Positions 20,486-31,583 of a DNA stretch of 64,000 bases are shown piece by piece (position 1 is the first letter of the stretch; each line of letters starts with the position of its first letter). Position numbers and translations under genes: made by a program. The notes beneath the pieces were generated by a model. That model did not search any database, was not told the DNA's origin, and saw only the letters and a list, made by a program, of their open reading frames with translations. The stretch comes from Macrolepiota albuminosa (taxonomy: Eukaryota; Basidiomycota; Agaricomycetes; Agaricales; Agaricaceae). The stretch covers positions 496,001 through 560,000 of the forward strand of contig JAMWFC010000025.1 in NCBI GenBank assembly GCA_027475525.1, given 5' to 3'.

Positions 20486-20978
20486 TTCTGTGAGGAGTTG
20501 TTCTAGGGGGGGGGATACTCGCTTGTTCCGTGTGTTGTTTTTTTTTACTACCTCACATTTTGGGGTGGAACCAGCTATACTTGCCGGTACTTTCCCCTTT
20601 TCTTTTTTTTTTTGGGGGGGGGAGTCCTCCCACCGTTCGTGTTCTGGTTCGGAGGGGGTCCACTTCCTCTGCTGTTCATTTTCTTTTACTTAGTCTACCT
20701 CACGCTTTATGTTCGTAGTCAGGGTTTCCACTGTTCGGAGGTTCGTCCGGCTTGATGCTGGTTCCGGTGTTATATGGTCTCATTTGAGTTCCTCTTTCAG
20801 TTGCGAGGTGGGGGGAGAGATTTGTGCTCAGACATCCAACTTGATATCCGTTATGCTACGGAGGCCCTGTATGGGTTCCAATGGTGTTCATACATGCGTA
20901 TGTCTTCCGCTGGTCGCAGAGGTGCATATGTGCACGTGCTTTGCCGAACCATGTGGTGGTTCGGGTTCAAGTTGCCCC
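20486..20978 (-). other. LINE 5' UTR
   Basis: About 490 bp between ORF1 and the right target duplication. It should hold the internal promoter. It contains C/G and T homopolymer runs. No ORF is supported. Confidence 0.6.
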
Positions 20979-20999
20979 CGTTTACTTTTACTGTTTAGA

Positions 21000-21034
21000 T
21001 TAACACTGGCTGTAAACGGTAAAGAAATGGTAAA
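21000..21034. repeat. Right half of the inverted repeat split by the LINE
   Basis: TAAACGGTAAAGAAATGGT mirrors the arm at 1690-1720. Together they flank the LINE target site. Confidence 0.4.
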
Positions 21035-21265
21035 TGATCACTAGCGCGGCACGTGAGCAAGGGATGTTCTGATTGGATCACTGGTCCTGCTCTCATTTGA
21101 ACCCAGTCCCAGAAGCTGGTGACACCCCTGAAACAATGGAAAACCCTCAATGCATAGGTTGCCACCTGAAACATTGTCAAGAGCTTAGAATCACAAGAGA
21201 ACCAGATTGATCTTTGATTCTAGTCCTATGAGTCATATAACAAAAAGCTACTATATGTAATAAGG

Positions 21266-21713
21266 CTAGGTTGACCACTGGTTCTAGAGACAAGGAGAAT
21301 GGGAAGTGGATGGGAAGGAACAGTCTGTTCTGTATGCAGTAATAGCTATGGTGGGAGTGGTGGAGGGTGGGCAGGTCCAGAGAGCTGTTCAGCAACTTTC
21401 TTCTATATAGGGAGGGAGGATGGGCTTTTGAATAACAAAATTGCTCGAACGCAAAGACGAGCAATAAAATCTGAAAGTAAAGAATATTATGTCTCATATT
21501 AACTACCTCAAAATTGGAGTCTGCCTGTAAAAGGAAAGAATATAGTACATGCTAGTCACCTGCTTTATTTCTTGCTGGGCTCCTGGCATTGCCCATAGCC
21601 TTGGCTTACAATAAACTAGGTTGACTACTGGTTCTAGAGACAAGGAGAATGGGAAGTGGATAGGAAGGAACAGTCTGTTCTGTACACAGAAACAGCTATG
21701 GTGGGAGTGGTGG
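21266..21713. repeat. Diverged direct repeat, about 98 bp, copies at 21266-21364 and 21617-21713
   Basis: Both copies share GGTTCTAGAGACAAGGAGAA, GGAAGGAACAGTCTGTTCTG and AGCTATGGTGGGAGTGGTGG, with a few substitutions; the offset is about 351 bp. Between them are about 250 bp of single-copy sequence. No element type is recognised; it could be a remnant of LTR or solo-repeat ends. Confidence 0.7.
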
Positions 21714-21950
21714 ATACCCACCTGGCACAGCTCTGAGATGGCCATGCTTGCCCAGTGCTACCCACTAGAGCTGTGCCCATTGAAATTTATTATTTTTTTT
21801 TAAAAAATGTGAAAGTTAAATATGTTAGTACACAATTTCAATGGGATAGAAGATATAATACGACATGATTTAAACAAGATAGAAGATATTATAGTAAATG
21901 ATTAAAAAAATTTTTTTTTATTATGACATAGAAAAATTGAGTAAATCAGA

Positions 21951-23720
21951 TCAGTTTAGATTGATGGAAGTAGACAAATTGTGTTCATGAGCAAATTGAA
22001 GGCAAGAACTTTTCCAAGCAGTAGCAACAGCATTAGGAATGATGGTGTCAAGACAGCGTCAGTAGATAAGAAAACATAATGATGTCTAGCTTCTGTGTTT
22101 CATAACTATATGAGAAGAAACACCATTGCAAAGCAATTTTACAAAACCTCCGATGTGATAGCTATGGCCATGTATCTGGACCATATTTTCAGATGAAAGT
22201 ATTTCTGATAAAGTATAAGAATGTGAAAGGAAAGAAAGAAAACACAGTACTGTTTGTGACTGAAAGGAAATTGTCTTTTGTTAAAAAGACAATGTGAGAA
22301 AGATTATTGTAAAAAGCAAAAAGAGGATAATTGTCAGGAATTTTATTAATGAGGAGATGATTGGTCAAAGCTTTAATAGGGCAGAAAATGTTATCTCTTT
22401 CTACAAGACTACAGTCAATGCTGGCAGAGTGTGTTGTTTTGGACCAAAATATGTGAAATGTTAGAGCATAATGCAAATGTGTGTTGGACAAGCAGATATT
22501 GCAATTGCTGGAAACATGATGTGAGAGGTCGAAGTTGTTTTGTAACAGAGGCAGTAATTCTCTCAGTCATTGGCAACTCCAGAACATACATAGAGCAGCC
22601 ACCCATATTGTGTAACTTTTAGAAATACCAAAGTTTAGTTTGTTGTGAATTGCTTGTAAGTGAGAGAGTGAAATTGGATGACAAGAGGCCTGTTTGAAAG
22701 CAGAACTGTGAGAAGCTGCAGACATTTGTAGAGATTTAATCCAGGGATCATTATTGGGCCATTCAGCTCTGTTAAAAAGATGCCATAGCTATAGACCACT
22801 CAACCAGATTTTTATACAATCTGAAGAACATATTCCTATATAAAAGGCAATGAAACCTGCTATAAGCCTGAGATCTGCAGGCATTCAAAGAGTCTTGGAG
22901 ATGTTATGTGAGTTGCAGAACTGAGTGAATCATAGAATACTAGTGCCATAAGCCTGATATGTCTTTTCTTCTACAGAGGAAAGAAAACCTTGAAAGACTT
23001 TGATATAAACTGAAAAAGGCAGGGTTTTAGCCAGAAATTTATTAGCATTTAAACCATGAGGAGTTCTCCACAATAGAACATGACAATCTGCTAGGACAAA
23101 TAGACAGAGAGGTGAAGAATTATATGAATTTTGTAGCAAAAGTGCTTATGGAGAGATATTTCTCCAAGACAAAGCAGCAAAATCATGAGGATCCACAATG
23201 GAAGTGTCATGGGTATTGTTAGTTTGGCACTCTGAGCTGGCAATATTATCAAAAGTACAGGAATGTATTGTACATTCTTTAGAAATTTTGCTGGAATTAG
23301 AATGAAATTTGTATATATTTTGAGATGAAGAAGTGTCAGAATAAAAAATGTAAATTTCAGGATGAGTGTGCAGATGGGTCAAATGTGGTCTTACAGTAGG
23401 AGAAACAGGGTCTGAAGATGGAAATATGGAAGGAGAAGTCAAAATCCTAGGCTCTGGGCAGGAGATTGTGGGTTTTAATACATATTTGAACTGATATATT
23501 TTGGTTGTAATATTGAGATCATGGGACATTGATTTAAAATTATGTTCAAAATGATAGATTTCTGTTGGAATGCCTGTGTTGTGTTTGAAATGATAGATCT
23601 GAGTTGAAATATTGTTGAAATTGTAGAAACAGAGAATATAAAATTCTATAACACATGGAGAAACAGAACCTTCAGTGCCAGTTAACACTGATAGTATGTT
23701 GTTAATCATTGTCAACAAAT
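21951..23720 (-). pseudogene. DIRS-like tyrosine recombinase (YR), degenerate
   Basis: Blocks in order: 'PHDFAALSWRNISP' (about 23190), 'VFQGFLSSVEEKTYQAYG' (about 22975), 'WPNDPWIKSLQMSAA' (about 22750), 'KALTNHLLINKIPDNYPLFAF' in two segments (about 22370), 'GHSYHIGG' (about 22155) and 'RCLDTIIPN' (about 22045), stop at 21951. These follow basidiomycete DIRS/YR recombinases. Three of the catalytic positions are hit: the first Arg region reads 'SCQ' stop 'LREL', the HxxR box reads HSYH, and the final Trp and Tyr-Trp boxes contain TAG and TGA at former TGG codons. All are G-to-A or C-to-T on the coding strand. Not functional. Confidence 0.7.
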
Positions 23721-24945
23721 GCATCACATATATCAATGGGCAAGTCAAAAGCCTGAAGTAGAAAGATAGAGTTTATTGGTGCATGTTCCCCATGCAAGAG
23801 TGCATTAGCAGGATTTTGTTCTGACAGAATGTAGCAAAATATAGGCAGAATGAAGCATTCACTGAATATTGCATAAGAATGGCACACACATAAATTCGTA
23901 TGAGGAAAGTGGCTGCGGCCCTTGCAGTGGGCACCAATTACTCCTGAACTGTCCAAATGCACAAGTACATGTCTGTTGGAGAAATTTAAAGTATCAGAAA
24001 TGGTTGAAAGAAATTTTTGAGAAAGACAATTGTCTGTTTCAAAATTGTAATTGATAGAGAAAATTGAAAAGAATTTTGATTGCAACTGACTTCAGCCAGC
24101 AAATATTGTGACCTGGACATTTCCAGTTGGATTTTAATTTGAGGTTGAAATGAAAATAAGTGACAATGATTCTTATATCCCAGAAAGTGAAGACATCCAC
24201 AAAGATATTGCAATCTTCTAATGCTTGGATAAGATGTAATATATGGAAAGAACTTGCATTATTGAGGTGTGCACACCACTATTTCAAGGTGTGCACCAAG
24301 GAATTAGAAAGATGATATTTAGCATATTTATTATTGTGATAGGTAGACATGAAATTGAAAAGAGGCAGGAAGTATGAGAAGCCCTCAGTGAAGGCAAACA
24401 AGACATGCATCAAAGTACCATGTACTGCTTGAATATTCCTGAGAGAAAAGAAAGCATGGAAATTTTCATGAGAGCTTATCATAGAAACTACTCAGTTGAA
24501 ATATTTAAAATGCTTCTTATCTGGCAGAGATATACATTTTTGTGGCAAGTCTCAGGTAAATCCAATAAAAAAAAACTCATATAGAAAATCTGGGGTCAAT
24601 TTTTTGAAGTGCCAAGGCACATTGAGAAATGAAACAATATTTAGAGTGGCATTTTTGTTATAAGCATATAAATAGCCATTAAGATTTGAATAACAAAAGC
24701 AATTAATATCATCCTTGAACTTGAAGAACAGACCATTATCATTGATTTTGGCTGACCAGATATTGATTAAAGCATTGGTGATTTAATTCAAGTTACTACT
24801 TGCAGGTCTGGCATCAAAAGGATGTACATGATTGATGTAGAAAGAATTGTGGAAAGTAATAGCCAAGAAGGGTTTGGGGTGCGGTAAAATAGAGCAGGTG
24901 TGATGAAATGATTTTATGTTGAAGCAACAGGCCTGAGTACTAGGA
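23702..24945 (-). pseudogene. DIRS-like reverse transcriptase (3' part) and RNase H, degenerate
   Basis: RT remnants: 'HVHPFDARPASSNLN' (about 24830-24785), 'FKFKDDINCFCYSN' (about 24730), 'FLNVPWHFKKLTPDFLYEF' (about 24620) and 'FSLRNIQAVHGTLMHVLF' (about 24440). RNase H: 'DCNIFVDASTS..' region (about 24210), 'VLVHLDSSGVIGAHCKGRS' (about 23960) and 'LSEQNPANALLHGE' (about 23815), stop at 23702. The order RT to RNase H and the VxxDSSGVIGA block match basidiomycete DIRS polymerase proteins. Frames shift several times. Confidence 0.7.
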
Positions 24946-25467
24946 GGAGCAATAGCCACTTGTTATAATTGCTTAGTAATCTTGGACATTCAATAATAAG
25001 AGAGTAAAATAATAAGAAAAGAGTATTTATTGACATAAAGAAACTTTAAAAAAAAACATGGGAAAAAATTGAGACATTGGAATGAAAGAAGAAAATATCT
25101 ATTAAAACAAAAAAACTTGGGAAGAAACCATGAAAACATTGCTCATAAAAACATCACAACATTTGAGACAAGAAAACATGAAATGCTAAAACAGATGGCC
25201 TTAGAAAACAAGAGAAGAATCATGGAGAATAGAATAGAAATAAGAAAAGAAAAGGACATTTCAAAAATGGAGAATTCCACAAAAATAAAAAAAAGAATTT
25301 GAGAGTGGAAAATTCCACAGAAACAAGGAAAATAAAAATCCCAAACAGAGAGTATCAGAACAGCAACTGGGATAGAAAAACAGCATGTTTACAAGCTACG
25401 CAGCAGTAGGATCAAGAAATTGAAATTTAAGACAAGCACAAAATTGAAAGATAGAAAATGTAGTAAA
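24946..25467. other. A-rich segment between the DIRS relic and GypB
   Basis: Very A-rich on the plus strand with runs of AAAA and GAAAA. An open frame at 25069-25302 is Lys/Glu/Ile-rich purely because of composition. I see no gene. It may contain the 5' remainder of the DIRS relic. Confidence 0.4.
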
Positions 25468-25985
25468 TGTAAGGGCGACCTCTAGAGGCTGTGGCTCAGT
25501 CACACAGCTGGCAGAGGGAGATCCAAAGTGTATTAGAATATATACTGACAATATCAAGGTAGCTACTCACCTGGCAGAGGGAGATCCAAAGAGAACAAGT
25601 CTGGGGATTCCCTATGCCAGGTTGGACGCTTCTGGGGCCTCTGAAGCATGGGAAACAACTGTACAGTACAACAAAACCTTAAAAACTCGAAAATTGACTA
25701 ACCAAACAAGTGTGCAAACAAGGGAGGAAAACTCCAGACTTTAGAAGTCAGAAAGGCAAACTCCGGCTTATCTAAGCAGCCTGGAGTGGTGCTGAAGGGC
25801 CCACACTTGTCTGAGTGATAGCTAAAGAACCAGAGCACCTCAAAGGTTGAGAATAGTACTAACAGATAGTGTTGAAAAAGTAGTAACAGCAAGATAAGAG
25901 AATGATAGAAGAAATAAGGAAGTGAATGAAAGGAGAGTGAAGAAATAAAGAGTGAAAGAAGAAAGGAATGAGGAGTCCCCTGACA
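25468..25985 (-). repeat. GypB 3' LTR with a 63-bp insertion
   Basis: 518 bp. It exceeds the 5' LTR by 63 bp, bounded by a 21-bp direct repeat (CTGGCAGAGGGAGATCCAAA plus one base). Scattered single differences from the 5' LTR show that the two LTRs were assembled independently. Confidence 0.9.
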
Positions 25986-26000
25986 TCACCCCCCCTCTAG
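25986..26000 (-). promoter_or_regulatory. GypB polypurine tract
   Basis: On the minus strand AGAGGGGGGGTGA abuts the 3' LTR. Confidence 0.7.
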
Positions 26001-28403
26001 AGTGCGGCGTCTCGACGTGCTGGATAGAAGTAGTTCTGGATGGCCTGGTCTACTTTGGAAAGAGAATAGAGGCCTCTGATTGCCCGAGGAGCATTGGGAT
26101 GCTGTTGATAGAATTCCTGGACCAAGGCAGGGGCATGGACATTCTCTTGTGGCTCCCAGGAAACGTCCTCAATTCCATAGCCCTTCCACTTGACCTTGAA
26201 CTGAAGCTTATTCCTAAAGAGTCAGCTGTCTAGGATCTGTTCCACTTCGTACTCTTCTTGGTTGTTTACCAGAACTGGTGGTGGAGGTGGCTGTGGACGT
26301 CGACCTGGGATTGGATCCTCTGGGGCTGGAGAAAGCTTCACCACATTGAAGACTGGGTAGAGTGGACTCATTCCACTAGGCAGCTTGAGTCGATAGGCAA
26401 GTGGGCCTACCTGTCTTACTATAGGAAAGGGTCCTAGACGACGGTGAGAGAGCTTCTGAGAAGGTCGGGTAGTGGCAATGTCAGAGGCATCCAGGTAGAC
26501 TCGATCTCCAGACTTGTACTTAGGGGCTGAAGTTCGTCCACGATCGTAGTAGCGGGCCATGTCATCCTTTGCCTTAGCTAAAGCTGCCTTGGCTTCCTCC
26601 TGGGCTGCCTTCATCCGATCTATGAACTCGTTGACAGCTTCATTCTCTGAAGGTCGTCCATGAGGCTCAAATCCCATCCGAGGATGTCGACCAGTATCTA
26701 GAAGGAAAGGAGACATCTGGGTGGCAGCATGTACACGGTTGTTGTACTGGAACTCTGCCTCTGGTAATAGATCGTCCCAGTCATCCTGTCGTTCATTGCA
26801 GAAGAGCCGGAGATACTGTTCTAGCTCCTGGTTGACACGCTCAGTCTGGCCATCAGACTGGGGGTGGTAGGCTGTGGAAGTGTGGAGTTTGACATGGAGG
26901 AGGCGATACAGTTCTCTAGTAAACTCTGCCACAAACTGAGGTCCGCGGTCCGAGACATAAGCATCTGACAACCCATGGAGCTTCCAGACATGCTTCCGGT
27001 ACAGATTGGCTGTGCCCATGGCTGAGCAAGTAGTGTGTGTTGGAATAAAATGAGCACACTTGCCACAGAGATCCACTACCACCATGATCGCATCATATCC
27101 ATGAGAATCAGGTAACTCAACAATGAAGTCTACCGAGGCCACACTCCAACGCTCAGCTGGGATAGGCAATGGATGAAGCTGTCCCACAGGAGGCTGACGA
27201 CGAGGCTTAGTCCGAAGGCAAAGATCACAGGTGGAGGTGTAAGAGCCAATATACCGTGACATTTGAGGCCACCAGTAATTCCGCGAGACCAGCTCCAGTG
27301 TCTTCCATCTGCCAGGATGTCCTGCAACTCGAGAGTCATGATGCTGCTCCACAATCCGCCTCCGGAGGTCTGGCAGGTTGGGAACATAAATGCGTCCCCG
27401 AAAGGTGAGAAGACCATTCTCCAGAGACCACTCGTCAGTGCGGACAGACTTCACTCCAGTTTTCTCTCGAGCATGCAAGGCCATGGCAGCCTTAGCTACC
27501 AGATCTTCTTGAGCGCCCTCCCGGTTACCTCATCGGATGTCTCAAAGGATGCTCACTTCTTCTCCCTGGCCAACCACACCTTCTAGAGCACGGATAGCAA
27601 ATAGTTCTGGCTTCAGAAGTACAATATTGTCATTGTCACTAGCTCCTGAACCATGGTCTGCTCGCCTAGAAAGCACATCTGGCTTACCCATGCTCCATCC
27701 AGGTTTGTGATGCAGAGAGAAGTCGAAGTTGGCCAGATACAAGGACCATTGAGCCTGTCGGCGGTTAAGTTTCTTGGCCGTCCGAAAGTACTCTAAGTTC
27801 TTGTGATCAGTCCACACCTCAAATTTATGCCTGGCACCCTCAAGGAAATGTCGCCACTCCTCAAATGACCGAATGATAGCTAGCATTTCCTTGTCATGGA
27901 TCTCATAATTTCGCTCCACGGCATTGAGACTCTTGGAGTAGAAAGCCACGGGATGCCACTTACCATCCTCCCTTGACTGTTGAGAGAGAACGGCCCCAGT
28001 AGCAAAATCTGAGCTATCAGCTTTGACACGGAAGGGAGAGTCATCATCTGGGAATATAAGGACAGGCTTTGAAGTGACCGCCTGTTTGAGGGCATCAAAG
28101 GCTGTCTGCTGTGCTGCATCCCAGTGCCAAGGAGTGTCCTTAGTGGTGAGATCGAAGAGGGGCTGGGCATGATGTGAGAAATCCTGAATAAACCTCCGGT
28201 AGAAGTTGGTAAAACCCAGGAAGGCCTGAACCTCCTTCTTGTTCTTAGGCTCTGGCCACTCCGCTACACCAGCCACCTTGACTGGGTCCATCTCAGCCAT
28301 TCCATGAGAGATGATCAGTCCAAGATATTCAACCTTAGTCTGCTCAAACTCGCACTTCTCTGGCTTAAGATAGAGCTGGTGCTGGCGAAGACGTTCCAGT
28401 ACG

Positions 28404-28557
28404 ATGCGCGTAATCCGACGATGCTCCTCTAGAGTCTTGGTATAGATGAGAATATTGTCAAGGTATACACACACAACACCATGCGCGTAATCCGACGATG
28501 CTCCTCTAGAGTCTTGGTATAGATGAGAATATTGTCAAGGTATACACACACAACACC
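28404..28557. repeat. 77-bp tandem duplication 6 (28404-28480, 28481-28557)
   Basis: Perfect pair over the RT active-site region of GypB. Both copies encode YLDN. Confidence 0.95.
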
Positions 28558-28720
28558 TTCGCTATGAGGTCTCGGAAAATGTCGTTCATCATGGTCTGGA
28601 AGGTGGCAGGGCTATTAGTGAGGCCAAAGAACATTACCAGAGGTTCAAAGAGTCCACGATTTGTTCGGAATGCTCCCTTCTACTCATCTCCTTCTTTGAT
28701 GCGCACATTGTTGTAGCCCC

Positions 28721-28874
28721 AGCGGACATCCAACTTGGTAAAGTAGCGCGCACCTCGGAGGTTGTTGACAAGCTCTGAAATGAGTGGTAAGGGGTAGAGC
28801 GGACATCCAACTTGGTAAAGTAGCGCGCACCTTGGAGGTTGTTGACAAGCTCTGAAATGAGTGGTAAGGGGTAG
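28721..28874. repeat. 77-bp tandem duplication 7 (28721-28797, 28798-28874)
   Basis: Pair in GypB RT with one C/T mismatch, so the two contig ends carried different variants. Confidence 0.93.
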
Positions 28875-30216
28875 TGATTCTTCACAGTCATCGCATTCAA
28901 GACTCGGTAGTCCTGAACCAGACGTAGAGATCCATCCTTCTTCTTAATGAAGAAGACTGGAGAGGCCATCGGAGACTTTGAGGGATGGATGCGACCAGAG
29001 TCTAAATTCTCCTGCAAAAAGGCATCAAGCTCATCCTGTTCTCTGGGAGAGAGTGGGTAGACCTTGCAGCTAGAGGGCTCAGCATTGGGTGTAAGCTCAA
29101 TTGCATGGTCCCACTGCTTACGCTCTGGCAGGGAGTCGAATGATGCCTTAGAGAAAACATCCTCAAAGTCTTGCAGGTGATGAGGAACCGCATCTCAGAA
29201 CGACTTAGGAGCAGAGTTGGCAGCAAATGCCTGAGCTAGCCGCTGGGAGGTAGTTTGGCTAGCTCTAATCTCTGCTACAGTTGGTGGAGGTTGTAACATA
29301 GTTGCATAAATCCTATCACCTGTCTCGATAGCCTTGTCTGGAGACTCTGGGTCAGGAGCGCATCCAAATTCACCCTCGCGTCCATCTTCCATCTGGGCTT
29401 CACTCACTACACCTCGAACGTCCTCATAGAGGGCCTCTCTATAAGGGAACGCCAAGGGAGGAGGATCCAGTAGGTCGAGGTCTGCAAAGGGGAGGTGTCC
29501 AACCTGGCAAGCCCGGATAGCAGCACGCTCATGGACTGACTCTCTGCGCTCCTCTCTAACTTCCTTGGCACATGTGGAACACCGTCGAGGGCAGCGGCTC
29601 ATGCTCACCTTACCCTTGGCCCAGTCAATCTCAGGATTGTGATCACGCAGCCAGGAGAACCCAAGTATCATGTCCTGCTTTTCTAGGCTGGTAACCGCAA
29701 AGACTGCACGCTCAGAATGAGTCTGATAACAAAGGACTAAATCCACCACTGAGCAGATGGATCCAGCTTCATTGAGCGTACCGTCAATGTTGTAGACTGG
29801 AATAGGGTGAGAGAGGGGACGGGTAGTAAGCCGGTGTTGTTCCACATAATGGGTGTCTAGAAAGAGTCCAGTAGCGCCACTGTCCAAGAGAGCTATGACG
29901 CTTCGAGTCTGCTGAGTGTCAGTTGTCTCAATCTCCACATTCAGACGCAGAGAGTTGGGAGAGGGAGTAGAAGCAACAACATAGCAACGGGAAAGGTGTT
30001 GTTCCCAAGCTGGGACACGTGGTCGTCGGACAGGAGAAGGAGGGGAAGGAGTCTTAGCTGAGGCTTGGACCAAGGGGGTATTTTGTATGTCGGAGGGGGT
30101 GCTTACAGTTTCAGTCAGAGAATCAGGAACAGAGAGCGATACATTAGAAGACTCTACTGATTGACATGTAAACTGATTAGCACCAGGCGGCGGAGGCGTA
30201 CAACTCATCCGTCGCT

Positions 30217-31482
30217 CTATTGAAAACCCTCCCCTGCAGAACCAAAGGACCCATCCAATGGTTCTGCTACAGCTTCCACAGGACCCAAGGACTCCTCCAA
30301 AGGTTCTGCTTCAGTCTGTACATCTGGGGAGGGGTTTCCTTGAACGTCTCGGACAGCAAGGAGCTGGAGAAGGAGCTCCTCCTGCTCTAAAGCTGAGAGA
30401 TAGCGCACCTCTAACCCCTGGGGACAATACCGAGCGAAGTGACCAGGCTTTCCACAGCGACAGCAGAGGAGAGGAAGGGAGGAACATTGACGAGGGGCAT
30501 CAACATCCATAGGTACTCCAAAAGGAAGAGGACGTGCCGCAGGTACCTGAGCTGGGGGTGGAGCGTGAGATGGAAGGGAGGGCTGGATGGGATGACGAGC
30601 AGAAAAAGATGCCTGTGGGGTGGAGCGAGGGGCAGTTCCGTGGTGGAGCTCGCGTCGTAACTCCATGAGCTGCCACTGATCATGTGCTACCTGATACCAG
30701 GTCTTGATACTCATGTCATCAGGTCGTCCCTCAGCCATGCTGTCGATCCGATCCATGAGAGAGGGAAGGAGGCCATCTCGGAAGGTGAGACAGAGCTGAA
30801 GACCATCCGGATAACAGGCCTGTTCAGCAAGAGCTCTGAAGGAGTCAATGTACTCATCTAGGGTCCGCTTCCCCTGCCCATATCGATGAGGATCTCGGAG
30901 AGTGAGGGCTGCCACCTTAGCAGGGTCCAAGGGGAAGAACTCTGTCCGAAACTCCTTCTCAAACTGATCCCAACTTCCAAAACTCTCTACTCCTCCAGGG
31001 CGTCGAAAGACTCGTAGCGCGTATGTCGAAGCTCGCCCAGACTTCATGTAAGAAAGAACCCAAGCGATCTTGAGAGCGTCAGAGGGAAAAGCCTCACCAC
31101 TGAGCTGTATATAGGTGATGCAGGACTGCAGGAAACGCTCGCCTATCGCTCGGTCACCATTGAATGCGTCTGGGAGTGCTGGGCGAGGAATATTGGCATG
31201 AACTGGGGGGGAGGCCCCAAAGCGAGGGACTGTGGGTGTGCCAGCCCTAACTGGAGGTGCCTGGAGAGGGGTAGGAGTGAGAGGGAGGCGCTCTAAGAGG
31301 GCCTGAAGGGAATGGGAGATGGTGTCTGTGGCCTGACGCAATCCAGCAAGTTCGGTGGTGTGGAGGGTGAGGGAAGCTTGAGTGGTCTGCACCTGAGTCT
31401 CCAGAGCAAGCAAGCGACCCCAGGCATCATCCTGAGGGGCAGAAGCGTCCAGGGGAGTGTCTGAGGGGGCTGGTTGGGTCAT
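30217..31482 (-). CDS. GypB gag
   Basis: Open frame of 421 codons from ATG 31482 ('MTQPAPSDTPLDASAPQ'). A short coiled coil at about residues 25-65 is followed by a capsid-like Retrotrans_gag region ('IGERFLQSCITYIQLSG', 'FEKEFRTEFFPLDPAK', 'YIDSFRALAEQACYPD') and a CCHC knuckle 'CCRCGKPGHFARYCP' at about residue 345. It ends with an acidic repeat tail ('AEPLEESLGPVEAVAEPLDG'). The pol frame starts just downstream in another frame. Confidence 0.9.
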   Translation of the reverse strand: MTQPAPSDTPLDASAPQDDAWGRLLALETQVQTTQASLTLHTTELAGLRQATDTISHSLQALLERLPLTPTPLQAPPVRAGTPTVPRFGASPPVHANIPRPALPDAFNGDRAIGERFLQSCITYIQLSGEAFPSDALKIAWVLSYMKSGRASTYALRVFRRPGGVESFGSWDQFEKEFRTEFFPLDPAKVAALTLRDPHRYGQGKRTLDEYIDSFRALAEQACYPDGLQLCLTFRDGLLPSLMDRIDSMAEGRPDDMSIKTWYQVAHDQWQLMELRRELHHGTAPRSTPQASFSARHPIQPSLPSHAPPPAQVPAARPLPFGVPMDVDAPRQCSSLPLLCCRCGKPGHFARYCPQGLEVRYLSALEQEELLLQLLAVRDVQGNPSPDVQTEAEPLEESLGPVEAVAEPLDGSFGSAGEGFQ

Positions 31483-31583
31483 AGAAGCAACAGAGGGGCA
31501 GGGAGTAATCCAGTGGGGGAGGGACCTAAAGGGGCAAGAGAGGGCTCAAGCAGGCTGAAGGGGGCTCCCAGACCGAAATGTAG

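Larger units (their letters stand above)
1711..20997 (-). mobile_element. Tad-like LINE (non-LTR retrotransposon), interrupted by GypA-1
   Basis: The element reads right to left: 5' UTR (about 20978-20486), ORF1 (20485-18755), ORF2 with endonuclease, RT and RNase H (18517 to 1980), a short 3' UTR and a poly(A) tail seen as T77 at 1727-1803. A 19-bp target duplication, CCGTTTACTTTTACTGTTT, lies at 1711-1729 and 20979-20997. About 11.1 kb of GypA-1 is inserted near the ORF2 3' end; without it the LINE is about 8.1 kb. APE endonuclease plus RNase H plus a CCHC ORF1 is the Tad-group layout. Three in-frame TGA codons make this copy non-autonomous as written. Confidence 0.9.
21951..24945 (-). mobile_element. 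DIRS-like retroelement relic, heavily CpG-decayed
   Basis: AT-rich segment that reads, on the minus strand, RT end, RNase H, then tyrosine recombinase. That order is characteristic of DIRS elements rather than Gypsy or Crypton. Many codons are lost to C-to-T or G-to-A changes. Neither terminal repeat could be delimited. The left part of the RT is missing upstream of about 24945. Confidence 0.75.
25997..30208 (-). pseudogene. GypB pol: protease, RT, RNase H, integrase, chromodomain
   Basis: Protease 'ALLDSGATGLFLD' and 'LGFSWLRDHNPEIDW' (30208-29195). RT '[17 protein letters not shown]', then '[11 protein letters not shown]' (28470-28440), where the canonical second Asp of YLDD reads Asn. RNase H 'RNYEIHDKEMLAI' (about 27900). 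Integrase zinc finger 'HHDSRVAGHPG..CDLC' and D,D,E core 'SVDFIVELP', 'VSDRGPQFVAEF', 'DGQTERVNQELEQYLR' (27484-26700). Chromodomain 'LQFKVKWKGYGIEDVSWEP' (about 26200-26150) preceded by TGA at 26222-26224 in the 'ILDS' motif; final stop 25997-25999. Two 77-bp duplications lie in RT. The YLDN change and the TGA are both single transitions, so this copy is catalytically dead as written. Confidence 0.9.

Noticed and set aside
21951..24945. Crypton or Copia origin of the AT-rich element
   Set aside because: A tyrosine recombinase excludes Copia; RT and RNase H in the same strand and order exclude a Crypton.
25069..25302. Lys-rich 77-codon protein
   Set aside because: Direct product of an A-rich segment; no motif and no neighbouring signals.
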